DNA of 64,000 nucleotides from an uncultured Actinobacillus sp. (GTDB lineage Bacteria; Pseudomonadota; Gammaproteobacteria; Enterobacterales; Pasteurellaceae): NCBI RefSeq assembly GCF_945915845.1, contig NZ_CAMEFX010000002.1, positions 1 to 64,000 of the forward strand, read 5' to 3'. Shown piece by piece: positions 1 to 8,561 of this stretch (position 1 is its first letter; each line of letters starts with the position of its first letter). The notes under the pieces were generated by a model. It saw only the letters and a program-made list of their open reading frames with translations, ran no database searches and was not told where the DNA came from. The position numbers and the translations under genes were made by a program.

Positions 1-60
1 ACATTAGAATGCGATTTAAATAAAGCAATAGGTTGGGTGTTTTATACTAATTAACTAGAA

Positions 61-266
61 CTTGTTGATGTTTTGAGGCTGTAAAATCACCAATAAGTGT
101 TTATTTAATATCCCAGCATGGCAGAGCCATACCGGGTTACGCATAAATCAGCCCCTTTGGGGCTGAGAATTAGAGTGGCAAAGCCACTCAACTATGCGTA
201 ACCTAGTACGCATTTTGCGTGCTAGGTATAAAATAGTATATTTTATAAGCATAAAACATCAACAAG
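61..266. repeat. MITE-like or structured-RNA palindromic element
   Basis: This non-coding stretch is bounded by a perfect 14-bp inverted repeat, CTTGTTGATGTTTT at 61-74 and its complement at 253-266. Inside lie four consecutive hairpins: 112-136 (imperfect), 148-155/159-166 (TCAGCCCC), 173-179/183-189 (GAGTGGC) and 202-212/216-226 (one G-T pair). An 11-bp pair, GGTTACGCATA at 135-145 with 193-203, encloses the second and third hairpins and competes with the ends of the first and fourth. No open reading frame, transposase or clear target-site duplication is visible. It could be a miniature inverted-repeat element or a structured RNA. The bases at 1-60 and 267-351 show no gene. Confidence 0.6.
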
Positions 267-351
267 CCTTAAAGGGCAGTCGATGTTTATCTATATTTTG
301 GGTGTAATAAACAAAATGACGGATAAAATCGAGTTAAAATCTTATAGCATC

Positions 352-385
352 AAAAAAGCGCGGTCAAATTTGATCGTGCTTTTTT
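352..385 (-). terminator. Bidirectional terminator after uvrB
   Basis: AAAAAAGC at 352-359 pairs with GCTTTTTT at 378-385, and the interior (360-377) continues as a near-perfect palindrome with two G-T pairs. The hairpin starts just past the uvrB stop codon and gives a U-run on either strand. It contains the one-mismatch uptake-signal variant AAGCGCGGT at 356-364, as is common in terminators of this family. Confidence 0.8.
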
Positions 386-389
386 ATGG

Positions 390-2423
390 CTAACTTTCCA
401 ACATAAATTCTTGTCGTAACTGATGCAGCTGATCACGCACAGCGGCAGCTTTTTCAAACTCCAGATCTTGCGCAAATTTGTACATTTGTTGTTCCAATTT
501 TTTAATCTCTTTTTGCACTTCTTTTGGATTGCGAGGAATGTGATATTCAGCTTGTGGTTCGGCAACTTTGCGGCTTTTCACTTTTGTACGGTTATTCGTT
601 GCGCCTTGGCCAATATCTAATAATTCGCCCACTTTCTTATTCAGTGCTTGAGGAACAATGCCATGCTCTTCATTATATTTCATTTGTTTTTCACGGCGGC
701 GATTGGTTTCACCAATGGCTTTTTCCATGGAATTGGTGATACGGTCTGCGTATAAAATGGCTTTACCATTCAGGTTACGTGCGGCGCGTCCAATGGTTTG
801 AATTAAGGAACGTTCCGAACGCAAGAACCCTTCTTTATCTGCGTCCAAAATTGCCACTAGAGAGACTTCAGGAATATCCAAACCTTCCCGTAATAAGTTG
901 ATCCCAACTAAGACATCAAACTCACCTAATCGCAAGTCTCGAATAATTTCTACTCGTTCAACCGTATCAATATCAGAATGCAAATAACGGACACGTACAC
1001 CATGTTCTTCCAAATAATCCGTGAGATCTTCTGCCATACGTTTCGTTAATGTCGTCACCAAAACACGCTCATTTTTGTCCGCTCTTTGACGGGCTTCGGA
1101 AAGTAAGTCATCCACTTGAATGCTGACTGGGCGGATTTCAATTTCAGGATCGAGCAAACCGGTCGGGCGGACCACTTGGTCAATAATTTCTGCCCCTGAT
1201 TTTTCTAGCTCATAAGGCCCCGGCGTGGCGGAAACATAAATAGTTTGTGGCGCTAAACGCTCAAATTCTTCAAAACGAAGTGGGCGGTTATCTAAAGCTG
1301 AAGGCAAGCGGAAACCGTATTCGACCAAGGTTTCTTTTCGTGAACGGTCGCCACGATACATGCCGCCAATTTGCGGAACGGTAACGTGGCTTTCGTCAAT
1401 GATGAGCAAGCCATCCGATGGGATATAGTCAAATAAGGTTGGTGGTGGTTCGCCTTCGTTGCGACCCGATAAATAACGTGAGTAGTTTTCGATCCCCGAG
1501 CAATAGCCGAGTTCATTCATCATCTCAATATCAAATTGAGTGCGCTGAGTAATACGCTGTTCTTCCAGTAATTTATTTTCTTTAATGAAGTATTCACGGC
1601 GTTGTACCAATTCTGCTTTGATTTTTTCGATGCTATCTAAAATTCGTTCGCGTGGTGTGACGTAGTGCGTTTTAGGATAGACAGTGAAACGGGGAACAGT
1701 ACCGAAGTTGCTACTTGTTAAAGGATCAAATAGGCTTAATCGCTCAATTTCATCATCAAAGAGTTCAATACGTACTGCTTGGTCATCACTTTCTGCCGGA
1801 AAAATATCAATCACTTCGCCTCGTACGCGGAATGTCCCACGCTGAAAAGCTTGGTCGTTACGCGTATATTGTAGTTCAGCAAGTTTGGACAAAATTTCAC
1901 GCTGATTCACAATAGCGCCTGTTTGTAGATGAAGCATCATTTGTAAATAGCTATCAGGATCGCCTAAACCATAAATAGCAGAAACCGAAGCCACAACAAT
2001 AGTATCGCGTCTTTCTAAGAAAGATTTGGTAGCGGATAAACGCATTTGCTCAATTTGATCATTAATTGAAGCATCTTTTTCAATGAAAGTATCGCTACTT
2101 GGTACATAGGCTTCGGGTTGATAATAATCATAATAAGACACGAAATATTCCACGGCATTTTCAGGGAAAAAAGCTTTCATTTCCGCATAGAGTTGCGCAG
2201 CAAGGGTTTTGTTGGGGGCAAGCAGCATGGCCGGGCGATTTAATTGCGCAATCACATTGGCAATGGTAAAGGTTTTACCTGAGCCAGTTACGCCGAGCAA
2301 AGTTTGGTGTGCTAAACCGTCATTGAGGTTTTCCGCTAATTTGCGAATGGCTTCGGGTTGATCGCCGGAAGGTTTAAATTCGGAATGAAGAATAAATGGT
2401 TTGGTATTAATTTTGTGTGACAT
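390..2423 (-). CDS. uvrB: Excinuclease ABC subunit B
   Basis: UvrB is the damage-verification helicase of nucleotide excision repair; it is loaded by UvrA and then recruits UvrC. The 677-residue product is close to the usual length (about 673 in E. coli). Visible are the Walker A motif GVTGSGKT at residues 44-51, the beta-hairpin region [16 protein letters not shown] near 95-110, the Walker B DESH near 340, helicase motifs including the QTIGRAARN segment, and the C-terminal UVR domain (about 638-673) that contacts UvrC. The ATG at 2423 gives the expected [10 protein letters not shown] start, although no strong ribosome binding site precedes it. I looked for a LexA box upstream and saw none. 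The gene appears to be monocistronic. Confidence 0.98.
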   Translation of the reverse strand: MSHKINTKPFILHSEFKPSGDQPEAIRKLAENLNDGLAHQTLLGVTGSGKTFTIANVIAQLNRPAMLLAPNKTLAAQLYAEMKAFFPENAVEYFVSYYDYYQPEAYVPSSDTFIEKDASINDQIEQMRLSATKSFLERRDTIVVASVSAIYGLGDPDSYLQMMLHLQTGAIVNQREILSKLAELQYTRNDQAFQRGTFRVRGEVIDIFPAESDDQAVRIELFDDEIERLSLFDPLTSSNFGTVPRFTVYPKTHYVTPRERILDSIEKIKAELVQRREYFIKENKLLEEQRITQRTQFDIEMMNELGYCSGIENYSRYLSGRNEGEPPPTLFDYIPSDGLLIIDESHVTVPQIGGMYRGDRSRKETLVEYGFRLPSALDNRPLRFEEFERLAPQTIYVSATPGPYELEKSGAEIIDQVVRPTGLLDPEIEIRPVSIQVDDLLSEARQRADKNERVLVTTLTKRMAEDLTDYLEEHGVRVRYLHSDIDTVERVEIIRDLRLGEFDVLVGINLLREGLDIPEVSLVAILDADKEGFLRSERSLIQTIGRAARNLNGKAILYADRITNSMEKAIGETNRRREKQMKYNEEHGIVPQALNKKVGELLDIGQGATNNRTKVKSRKVAEPQAEYHIPRNPKEVQKEIKKLEQQMYKFAQDLEFEKAAAVRDQLHQLRQEFMLES

Positions 2424-2510
2424 TTTACGTACTGATCATGCATTAAGTGGCATTATTTTATCATAGAATAGGCGCGTAAACCTGAAAAAAACAATACGGA
2501 AAAATATAGG

Positions 2511-2724
2511 TTTTACACAGGGTTAGCGTTGTCAAGTTAAATAGATCACAAAAATCAAAAAAAATTTTTAAAATTCATTTGAAAAAATGTAACTAATTGA
2601 AATATAAATAAATGTCATTTTGCAACCAATTAACCATAGAAAGAGTGCAGATATAGATTTTATAAGGGATTAGCCTATATTCACCGATTTAACTCACAGA
2701 GTTATCCACAGATTTTGTGGATAG
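2511..2724. promoter_or_regulatory. Gap with DnaA-box-like sites
   Basis: The 417-bp gap between uvrB and tRNA-Asn holds no gene. It contains a perfect DnaA-box match, TTATCCACA at 2702-2710, and facing it at 2716-2724 a one-mismatch box (CTATCCACA on the minus strand); together they form an 8-bp inverted repeat. A third one-mismatch copy, TTTTACACA, lies at 2511-2519. Between them (about 2540-2640) is a very A/T-rich stretch. An uptake signal follows at 2727-2735. Whether DnaA binds here is inference; the neighbours are not those usually found at oriC. Confidence 0.45.
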
Positions 2725-2766
2725 AAAAGTGCGGTGAAAAATTTATATTTTTTTATAAATAAAGTA

Positions 2767-2795
2767 TTGACAAATATGGGCAATAACTTTAATAT
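2767..2795 (+). promoter_or_regulatory. Sigma-70 promoter for tRNA-Asn
   Basis: A consensus -35 TTGACA at 2767-2772 is followed after 17 bp by TAATAT at 2790-2795. A C/G-rich discriminator (tcgcgacc) comes next, as expected for a stable-RNA promoter. The mature tRNA begins about 40 bases downstream. Confidence 0.8.
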
Positions 2796-2840
2796 TCGCG
2801 ACCTATTTAGCTATCCTTGTAATAGCAAATTCCGAACAAT

Positions 2841-2916
2841 TCCTCCTTAGTTCAGTCGGTAGAACGGTGGACTGTTAATCCATATGTCGCAGGTTCGAGT
2901 CCCGCAGGAGGAGCCA
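2841..2916 (+). tRNA. tRNA-Asn (anticodon GTT)
   Basis: A complete 76-nt tRNA is present with acceptor stem TCCTCCT/AGGAGGA, anticodon GTT in the loop after ggact, a T-arm GGTTCGAGTCC and an encoded CCA. It is a single-gene unit with its own strong promoter upstream and a terminator downstream. Confidence 0.97.
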
Positions 2917-2980
2917 TTTTATCTTTTGGTGAACTTTTATTTGTCTCCTTTGATAAAAGTTTGTTTATGCCAAAAGTTTT

Positions 2981-3012
2981 AGCCCGATAAGATTTGATCG
3001 GGCTTTATTTTT
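2981..3012 (+). terminator. Intrinsic terminator after tRNA-Asn
   Basis: AGCCCGAT at 2981-2988 pairs with ATCGGGCT at 2997-3004 around an 8-base loop, followed by a T-rich run (ttattttta). It ends the tRNA-Asn transcript before yrbG. Confidence 0.85.
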
Positions 3013-3081
3013 ATCTCTCATTTCTCTTTTCTTGATAATTCGTTATACTGCACTTCAATTTTATTTTTATAAGGTTTTTAT

Positions 3082-4044
3082 ATGCTATTACCTGGTTTAG
3101 CCATTATTGGTGGTTTATTACTTTTAATTTGGTCGGCAGATCGTTTTGTGGATGGCGCAGCTGCAACGGCTCGTCATTTTGGCATGCCACAGCTTTTAAT
3201 CGGTATGGTGATTATTGGTTTTGGGACATCAGCACCTGAAATGATCGTGTCTGCATTCTCAGCAATTAATGGAAACCCAGGGATTGCACTTGGAAATGCT
3301 TATGGTTCTAATATTACCAATATTGCGTTGATTTTAGGGTTAACCGCGCTAATTTTACCGCTAGCCGTAAATTCACAAGTATTAAAACAAGAATTGCCTG
3401 TGTTGATTTTTGTGACAGTACTTTCAGCATTTCTGATCATGGATGGTGATGTATCACGTTTAGACGCATGGATTTTGCTTGTGGTATTTTTTATTTATAT
3501 GGGTTGGACAATTTGGAATGGATTACACAATAAAGAAGATAGTTTAACAACCGATGTCAAAGAGGAATTACAAGAACAAGCATATATGTCGCTTGGTAAA
3601 GCATTATTGTTGGTTGTGATTGGTTTAGCATTATTGATGGTGAGTTCACAGTTGTTGGTATGGGGGGCGGTTGAAGTTGCCCGCTATTTTGGTGTTAGCG
3701 ATTTAATTATTGGTTTAACTATTGTTGCCGTTGGTACATCCTTACCCGAGTTGGCCTCTTCGATTATGGCTGCGCGTAAAAATGAAGTGGATTTAGCGGT
3801 AGGTAATATTATCGGCTCAAATTTATTTAATACGCTTGCCGTAGTGGGGATTGCCGGAGCAATTTCACCAATGCATGTTGGACAGGAAATCTTTACTCGA
3901 GATATGTTTGTGATGTCGATTTTAACGCTATTGTTATTTTTCTTTGGCTTCGGCAAAAAAGGTGAAATTAATCGTTTCAAAGGTATGATTTTACTCGTTA
4001 CTTATATTGCCTATAACTTTTATTTGTTTAAAACGGCTATTTGA
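3082..4044 (+). CDS. yrbG: CaCA-family sodium/calcium antiporter, YrbG type
   Basis: This is an inner-membrane cation antiporter of the Ca2+:cation antiporter family, 320 residues against about 325 in E. coli. The two inverted alpha repeats are clear: GFGTSAPE at 46-53 with GNAYGSN at 71-77, and GTSLPE at 218-223 with GNIIGSN at 241-247. These carry the acidic ion-binding residues. About ten hydrophobic segments alternate, with a short charged loop near 150-168. The ATG at 3082 follows an AAGG motif. The gene stands alone, with a terminator on each side. The physiological ion of YrbG homologues is not settled. Confidence 0.9.
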   Translation: MLLPGLAIIGGLLLLIWSADRFVDGAAATARHFGMPQLLIGMVIIGFGTSAPEMIVSAFSAINGNPGIALGNAYGSNITNIALILGLTALILPLAVNSQVLKQELPVLIFVTVLSAFLIMDGDVSRLDAWILLVVFFIYMGWTIWNGLHNKEDSLTTDVKEELQEQAYMSLGKALLLVVIGLALLMVSSQLLVWGAVEVARYFGVSDLIIGLTIVAVGTSLPELASSIMAARKNEVDLAVGNIIGSNLFNTLAVVGIAGAISPMHVGQEIFTRDMFVMSILTLLLFFFGFGKKGEINRFKGMILLVTYIAYNFYLFKTAI

Positions 4045-4051
4045 ATGAAGT

Positions 4052-4080
4052 AAAGTGAGCGCAATGCTCACTTTTTATTT
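4052..4080 (+). terminator. Terminator after yrbG
   Basis: AAAGTGAGC at 4052-4060 pairs with GCTCACTTT at 4066-4074 around the loop gcaat, and T-rich sequence follows. It lies between convergent genes and can serve yrbG, and possibly the nickel/cobalt transporter gene on the other strand. Confidence 0.85.
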
Positions 4081-4084
4081 TTAT

Positions 4085-5113
4085 TCAAGAGGTAAAGAGT
4101 ATAGCTCCTCCGGTACTTGGTTGTAAGGTCGCGTAAAATAAAAGACTCGCAAAAGTCAATACAAAAATACCTACCATAAATTTAAATAACATCGCCCCAT
4201 ACTTAGTGAGCCATTGTAATGAACCATACAAATGTCCTATCCGTATTGCTGTTTGTCGTGCGTATTGTACGATAATAGCAAAGCCAGACAACATTAGCCC
4301 TGTACCCAATGCCATCGCTATTGTAGCAATGATTCCCCAAGGATATAAATTAAGCATATAGGCAAGAAAAAGGACAAAAATGGCCCCAGAGCAAGGACGC
4401 ATGCCAATGGTCAAAATAATAAGTAATTGAGATCTCCATGATTGCATTTGTAGTTGATGTTGGTTTGGTAAATGTTGGTGTCCACAATAACAATTACACG
4501 GACTTTCCTGCAATTGAACCTTTGGTTGATGCTTATTGGGATTAAATGGAAGGGGAAAATCGACCCTGGTGTCTATCGATATAGCATGAATATATGGTTT
4601 GGATTTTTTTGTTACACTGTTAAGTTTGGACTGCAACATCATTTTGATTGCTTGATACATCCATTGTACACCGAGTAATAGCATGAAAAACAAAGCGGTT
4701 CGTTCTAGCCAGAGTTGACTGGTTTTGAAATAATTTGATGACAAATGTAAGGAAAGCACAATAATAGAAACTGCGACAACCGCAACAATGCCTTGCATAA
4801 GTGACGATAGAAAAGTTAATCTCATGCTAGTTTTCAGTTTTGATTCATGAGTCGATAGATAACTTGCGATGACAAATTTACCATGTCCCGGTCCTATTGC
4901 ATGAAATACACCATAGAGAAAACTAATGGCAATTAATATACTACCTGATTCTGTAGGAGTTTGTTTAATTTGGTGTAATTGAGCTGAAATAATTTGATTA
5001 AAGTCGCGTTGCCATACTACAACCTGTTTAAATAGGATAGGGAAGTATAAATAAAGACCCATGATAAGCAGAGCGAGTAAGCCGGCAGGAATATATTTTT
5101 TCATTGTGATCAT
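4085..5113 (-). CDS. NicO-family nickel/cobalt transporter (RcnA-like)
   Basis: A multi-membrane metal transporter of the NicO family, 342 residues from ATG 5113. The diagnostic motif HAIGPGHGK lies near residues 71-79, and GMRPCSGA marks the second half. Between the halves is a cytoplasmic or periplasmic loop rich in Cys and His (segments CNCYCGHQH and NQHQLQM), probably metal-sensing or metal-handling. The ATG at 5113 overlaps the TGA of the upstream DUF1007 gene (ATGA), which suggests translational coupling; ATG 5104 (MKKYIPAG) is an alternative start. RcnA-like members export Ni/Co, other NicO members import; direction is not decided by sequence. No metal regulator gene is adjacent. Confidence 0.85.
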   Translation of the reverse strand: MITMKKYIPAGLLALLIMGLYLYFPILFKQVVVWQRDFNQIISAQLHQIKQTPTESGSILIAISFLYGVFHAIGPGHGKFVIASYLSTHESKLKTSMRLTFLSSLMQGIVAVVAVSIIVLSLHLSSNYFKTSQLWLERTALFFMLLLGVQWMYQAIKMMLQSKLNSVTKKSKPYIHAISIDTRVDFPLPFNPNKHQPKVQLQESPCNCYCGHQHLPNQHQLQMQSWRSQLLIILTIGMRPCSGAIFVLFLAYMLNLYPWGIIATIAMALGTGLMLSGFAIIVQYARQTAIRIGHLYGSLQWLTKYGAMLFKFMVGIFVLTFASLLFYATLQPSTGGAILFTS

Positions 5114-5733
5114 TGGCATGTAATTCGGATTTGTTGAGCAAATTGTTGTCCCAACGTATTATCTTCGTCTCGTTGGTCTTGTTCCAGTGAAAATGCATAT
5201 TGCTGAAGTTGAGTATCTACTCGAGGTTCAACTAATATCCCCTGACAGCGTTCAGGCAATTGACTAAAATCTACCGCACTTTTATCTTTGAGAGAATAGA
5301 GCATAGCGACAAAATAGGTTTTATCGTAAATTGCTAAAGTCAGCTCGTTATTTTTTAAATCCACAGGTTTGGCAAGCTGTACGTCAAAATAATACTGTAG
5401 ATAAGTTCCATTTGCTTTTAATCCATAATTCACAGGGGTATTTTTGAATTTGATTTTATGGCCTTGCTTATTATAAAGATAGCTAAAATAATGCTCTGTA
5501 ACGATATTTTTAAACATCTCTTCAGTTAACTTATGTTTACTTTCTTCTGTTGAAAACTTGAGTTCATATAATAACCCTGCCGAACTTGCTTCATCTAATG
5601 TCCATTGAGTAGAAAAACCGACTAATTGATCATTTTCTACGAGTAGTTTCGTTTTGAGATCAATAAATGCATGGGGATGCGCTATAGCTTGTACAGACCA
5701 AAAGCTTAAAAGTGTAAAAAGTAGTTTTTTCAT
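5110..5733 (-). CDS. DUF1007 periplasmic protein, partner of NicO transporter
   Basis: The product is 207 residues starting at ATG 5733 (MKKLLFTLLSFWSVQAIA), which gives a clean signal peptide cut before HPHAFID. The reading frame stays open further upstream to 5847, but that extension would bury the signal sequence, so the later start is preferred. DUF1007 proteins are secreted and usually encoded directly before a NicO-type nickel/cobalt transporter, as here with a 4-bp overlap. The His residues at the mature N-terminus may bind metal. No enzymatic function is known to me; a periplasmic metal-delivery role is inference from context. Confidence 0.85.
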   Translation of the reverse strand: MKKLLFTLLSFWSVQAIAHPHAFIDLKTKLLVENDQLVGFSTQWTLDEASSAGLLYELKFSTEESKHKLTEEMFKNIVTEHYFSYLYNKQGHKIKFKNTPVNYGLKANGTYLQYYFDVQLAKPVDLKNNELTLAIYDKTYFVAMLYSLKDKSAVDFSQLPERCQGILVEPRVDTQLQQYAFSLEQDQRDEDNTLGQQFAQQIRITCQ

Positions 5734-5924
5734 TATAAATTTTGAAAAGAAAATTTGCGCTATTTTAACACAATGCTTAGTAAATTTATTTGTATGGAAG
5801 AATAAAGTGGGGTTAAAAAAGTAATGATTTTGGTTGTAGTGGTACACTAATTTCGTAGTCGCAATAAGTTGTAAAATTCAACCCCAAATGAGGATGTAAA
5901 ACTTAATGGAACTAATTGAAACAA

Positions 5925-5960
5925 TAAAAAAAGCTAGAACCTTGTAAATTCTAGCCTTTT
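5925..5960 (-). terminator. Terminator of the secG/tRNA-Leu transcript
   Basis: Read on the minus strand, GCTAGAA and TTCTAGC (5949-5955 and 5933-5939) form a stem around a 9-base loop, followed by a run of Ts (complement of the A-run at 5925-5932). It lies 33 bases past the tRNA 3' end. The bases from 5961 to the tRNA and from 5734 to 5924 show no gene. Confidence 0.85.
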
Positions 5961-5992
5961 GGGAGTTTTTGAAACTGTATGGAATATTTAGC

Positions 5993-6078
5993 TGGTGCTC
6001 TGGGCGAGACTTGAACTCGCACGACCTACGGTCACTACCCCCTCAAGATAGCGTGTCTACCAATTCCACCACCAGAGC
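5993..6078 (-). tRNA. tRNA-Leu (anticodon GAG)
   Basis: An 86-nt class II tRNA on the minus strand begins GCTCTGGTGGTGGAATTGG and ends with an encoded CCA at 5993-5995. The anticodon loop TTGAGGG reads GAG, the variable arm is long, and the T-arm GTTCAAGTC is intact. It lies directly downstream of secG on the same strand, the same arrangement as secG-leuU in E. coli, so the tRNA is probably processed from a secG read-through transcript. Confidence 0.96.
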
Positions 6079-6104
6079 GTTAATTCGATTTTTTTAGATT
6101 GTTA

Positions 6105-6443
6105 TTAGTTTTGCGGAATATCTTTATTTGGATTTTCTACCGCTGGTGCTTGTTGTTCTAATTGTTGGGCTGCTTGTGATAAATCATCAAATTTACCTTG
6201 TTCAACATGACCACGGTTAGCATTTAGATTTCCTAAAACAATACTAATTGCAAAGAACACAGTCGCTAAAGCTGCAGTTGTACGTGATAAAAAGTTTGCT
6301 GAACCTGCTGAACCAAATACCGTACCTGATGCGCCGCCGCCAAATGATGCTCCTGCGTCCGCGCCTTTACCTTGTTGAATTAAGATAAAGCCGATCATTA
6401 CGATCGCAACGATAAGATAAACAAACATTAAAACACTATACAT
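6105..6443 (-). CDS. secG: Protein-export membrane protein SecG
   Basis: SecG is the small third subunit of the SecYEG translocon. The product from ATG 6443 (MYSVLMFVYLIVAIVMIGFILIQQ) is 112 residues, the usual length, with two membrane helices separated by the characteristic GKGADAGASFGGGASGTVFGS loop. The C-terminal tail is rich in Gln, Asn and Pro and ends NPNKDIPQN. An upstream in-frame extension to 6473 adds ten charged residues and is unlikely. The gene is followed by tRNA-Leu(GAG). Confidence 0.95.
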   Translation of the reverse strand: MYSVLMFVYLIVAIVMIGFILIQQGKGADAGASFGGGASGTVFGSAGSANFLSRTTAALATVFFAISIVLGNLNANRGHVEQGKFDDLSQAAQQLEQQAPAVENPNKDIPQN

Positions 6444-6528
6444 TCTTTTTTCTCTGTGAATAAAAACGCGCAAATGTTACCGAATATTTAGTTTATTCGC
6501 AAGCGGTTTTTGTTTAATTGCTGAAAAC

Positions 6529-8481
6529 TTATTCAGAAATAACCGCACTTTGGGCATTATTGGCTGATTTTTTGCGCGTTGCAAATTTAGGTTTGGGACT
6601 ATTCTCGATTTGGCTGAGTTGTCGTAATGCTGAAAAATTGACGAATTGTACCAAATCGGGGAGCATTTGCGTTAACTGGAACATAAATTGCTGATAACTT
6701 ACAGTTTTTTTACTTATGCTATTTAATTGCGATTCCCAATGTGCCGTCATATCAGGTTGTGTGGCTAAATCAGGTAGTGCCTGAATAAGAATTCGCCCGG
6801 CTTCTGTGCTATGAATATTTCGTCCTTTTTTTGTTAAAAAACCACGCTTGAAAAGTAGTTCGATAATACCTGCACGAGTGGCCTCTGTACCTAAACCATC
6901 TGTTTCACGTAGAATTTTTTTGAGTTCTTTGTCTTGTACAAATCGCGCAATTCCAGTCATGGCTGAAAGCAAGGTGGCATCTGTGAACGGTTTAGGGGGT
7001 TGTGTTTTTTTGCTTACAATCTCCCCTTTCTCACAAAATAAAATATCCCCTTTTTTGACCACAGGCAAAGGCGAATCCAGTTGTTCATCGCTGTCATCTT
7101 TTCCCAACAAGGATTTCCAACCGGCAATTTGCAAATTTCGCGCTTGAGCAATAAAAGTACCACCCGCAATGGTTAGGGTAATTTTGCTTTTACGATATTC
7201 TGCGTCAGGACAAAATTGCATTAAATATTGGCGTGCAATCAGGCTATAAATATTTTGTTCCCATGTGGTTAGATTTGCTGGACGATTTTTTGCTGTGGGA
7301 ATAATGGCGTGGTGCGCTTCCACTTTTTTATCATTCCAACAGCGATTTTTTTGTTCGATATTCACCGCACTTGGCAGGGTTTGATAGTCATTAGCATGCA
7401 CTTGAATGGCAGCTAATACTTTTGCACGATCAGCAAAATGCTCGTTAGGCAAATAACGACAATCGGAACGTGGGTAGGTGATTAATTTGTGTTTTTCGTA
7501 CAAACTTTGACAGGTATCTAACACATCTTGTGCAGACAGGCCAAAACGTTTTGCCGCATCAATCTGTAAGGCTGAAAGCGAATAGGGAAGTGGTGCGGTT
7601 TCTTTTTCTCGTTTATCTTCATAGGCACTCACTTCCGCAGGTTGTTCTGTAATGCGTTTAACCACGTTTTCCGCTAAACCGCGAGAAAGCACACGCCCAT
7701 CTTCATCTTGATAATCTTCACAGGCTTTGCTGGGTTGCCATAAGGCGGTAAAAGGTTGATTGTTTGCAAAAGGTGCGGTGGCATTTTCTGTCGTTTTAAC
7801 ATGAGCCAATACTTCAAAAAAATCTTTTGGTTGAAAATGTTCAATTTCAAGATCACGGCGGACGATTAGCCCCAAAACAGGTGTTTGTACGCGCCCCACA
7901 GACAGTACGCCATTGTAGCCTGCTTGACGACCACGAATAGTATAAGCGCGTGTCATATTGATCCCATATAACCAATCTGCACGTGCACGCGCTAAGGCGG
8001 AGGTGGCAAGAGGGATAAAATCACGGTTAGGTTGCAATTTTTTTACCGCTTTTTCCACCGCACTGGGGTTCAAATCACTGATGAGACAGCGTTGAATTTT
8101 ATCGCGTTTTTCTGCGCTTAAATTGGTATAACTAAACACTTCATCTACAAGAAGCTGCCCTTCGCGATCGGGGTCGCCGGCGTTAATCAATTCATCCGCT
8201 TGGTGAATTAATTTTTCTACAGTTTTGAGTTGTTTGGCGACTTCTTTACGTGGAATAAGTTGCCATTTATCAGGAATAATCGGTAAATGCTCCAATCGCC
8301 ACTGTTTAAAAATCGGGTTATAGGCATCGGGTTCGGCTTGTTCCAATAAATGCCCCACGCACCAAGTGACATAGTCATTTTCGCCACAACGGATAAAACC
8401 ATCACCACGAGTATGCGGCTTGGGTAATACATCAGCAATAGCGCGTGCAAGGCTTGGTTTTTCGGCGATAAATAAGCGCAT
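6529..8481 (-). CDS. topB: DNA topoisomerase III
   Basis: A type IA topoisomerase that decatenates DNA through a transient single-strand break. The 650-residue product has an N-terminal Toprim domain with Glu7 in FIAEKPS and DPDRE at 103-107, then the catalytic region with Tyr336 in LITYPRSD and the SVGRVQTP motif near 194-201. The C-terminal tail (about 600-650) is short and basic, without zinc fingers. The ATG at 8481 is chosen because GGAG sits seven bases upstream and the Toprim domain begins there. The 85-bp gap to secG shows no promoter I can defend, so the two may be co-transcribed. Confidence 0.95.
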   Translation of the reverse strand: MRLFIAEKPSLARAIADVLPKPHTRGDGFIRCGENDYVTWCVGHLLEQAEPDAYNPIFKQWRLEHLPIIPDKWQLIPRKEVAKQLKTVEKLIHQADELINAGDPDREGQLLVDEVFSYTNLSAEKRDKIQRCLISDLNPSAVEKAVKKLQPNRDFIPLATSALARARADWLYGINMTRAYTIRGRQAGYNGVLSVGRVQTPVLGLIVRRDLEIEHFQPKDFFEVLAHVKTTENATAPFANNQPFTALWQPSKACEDYQDEDGRVLSRGLAENVVKRITEQPAEVSAYEDKREKETAPLPYSLSALQIDAAKRFGLSAQDVLDTCQSLYEKHKLITYPRSDCRYLPNEHFADRAKVLAAIQVHANDYQTLPSAVNIEQKNRCWNDKKVEAHHAIIPTAKNRPANLTTWEQNIYSLIARQYLMQFCPDAEYRKSKITLTIAGGTFIAQARNLQIAGWKSLLGKDDSDEQLDSPLPVVKKGDILFCEKGEIVSKKTQPPKPFTDATLLSAMTGIARFVQDKELKKILRETDGLGTEATRAGIIELLFKRGFLTKKGRNIHSTEAGRILIQALPDLATQPDMTAHWESQLNSISKKTVSYQQFMFQLTQMLPDLVQFVNFSALRQLSQIENSPKPKFATRKKSANNAQSAVISE

Positions 8482-8561
8482 GAATGACTCCGTAAAAAAT
8501 GGGCGCAAATTTTACCGCACTTTAGTCACAACACTCAACCCGATCGAAAAGATAAACCACG

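Noticed and set aside
2424-2560. LexA box upstream of uvrB
   Set aside because: No CTGT-N8-ACAG or close variant was found on either strand, in contrast to uvrD.
2424-2840. Chromosomal origin of replication
   Set aside because: Only two or three DnaA-like boxes, few GATC sites and no mnmG/rpmH/dnaA neighbours; kept only as a DnaA-box observation.
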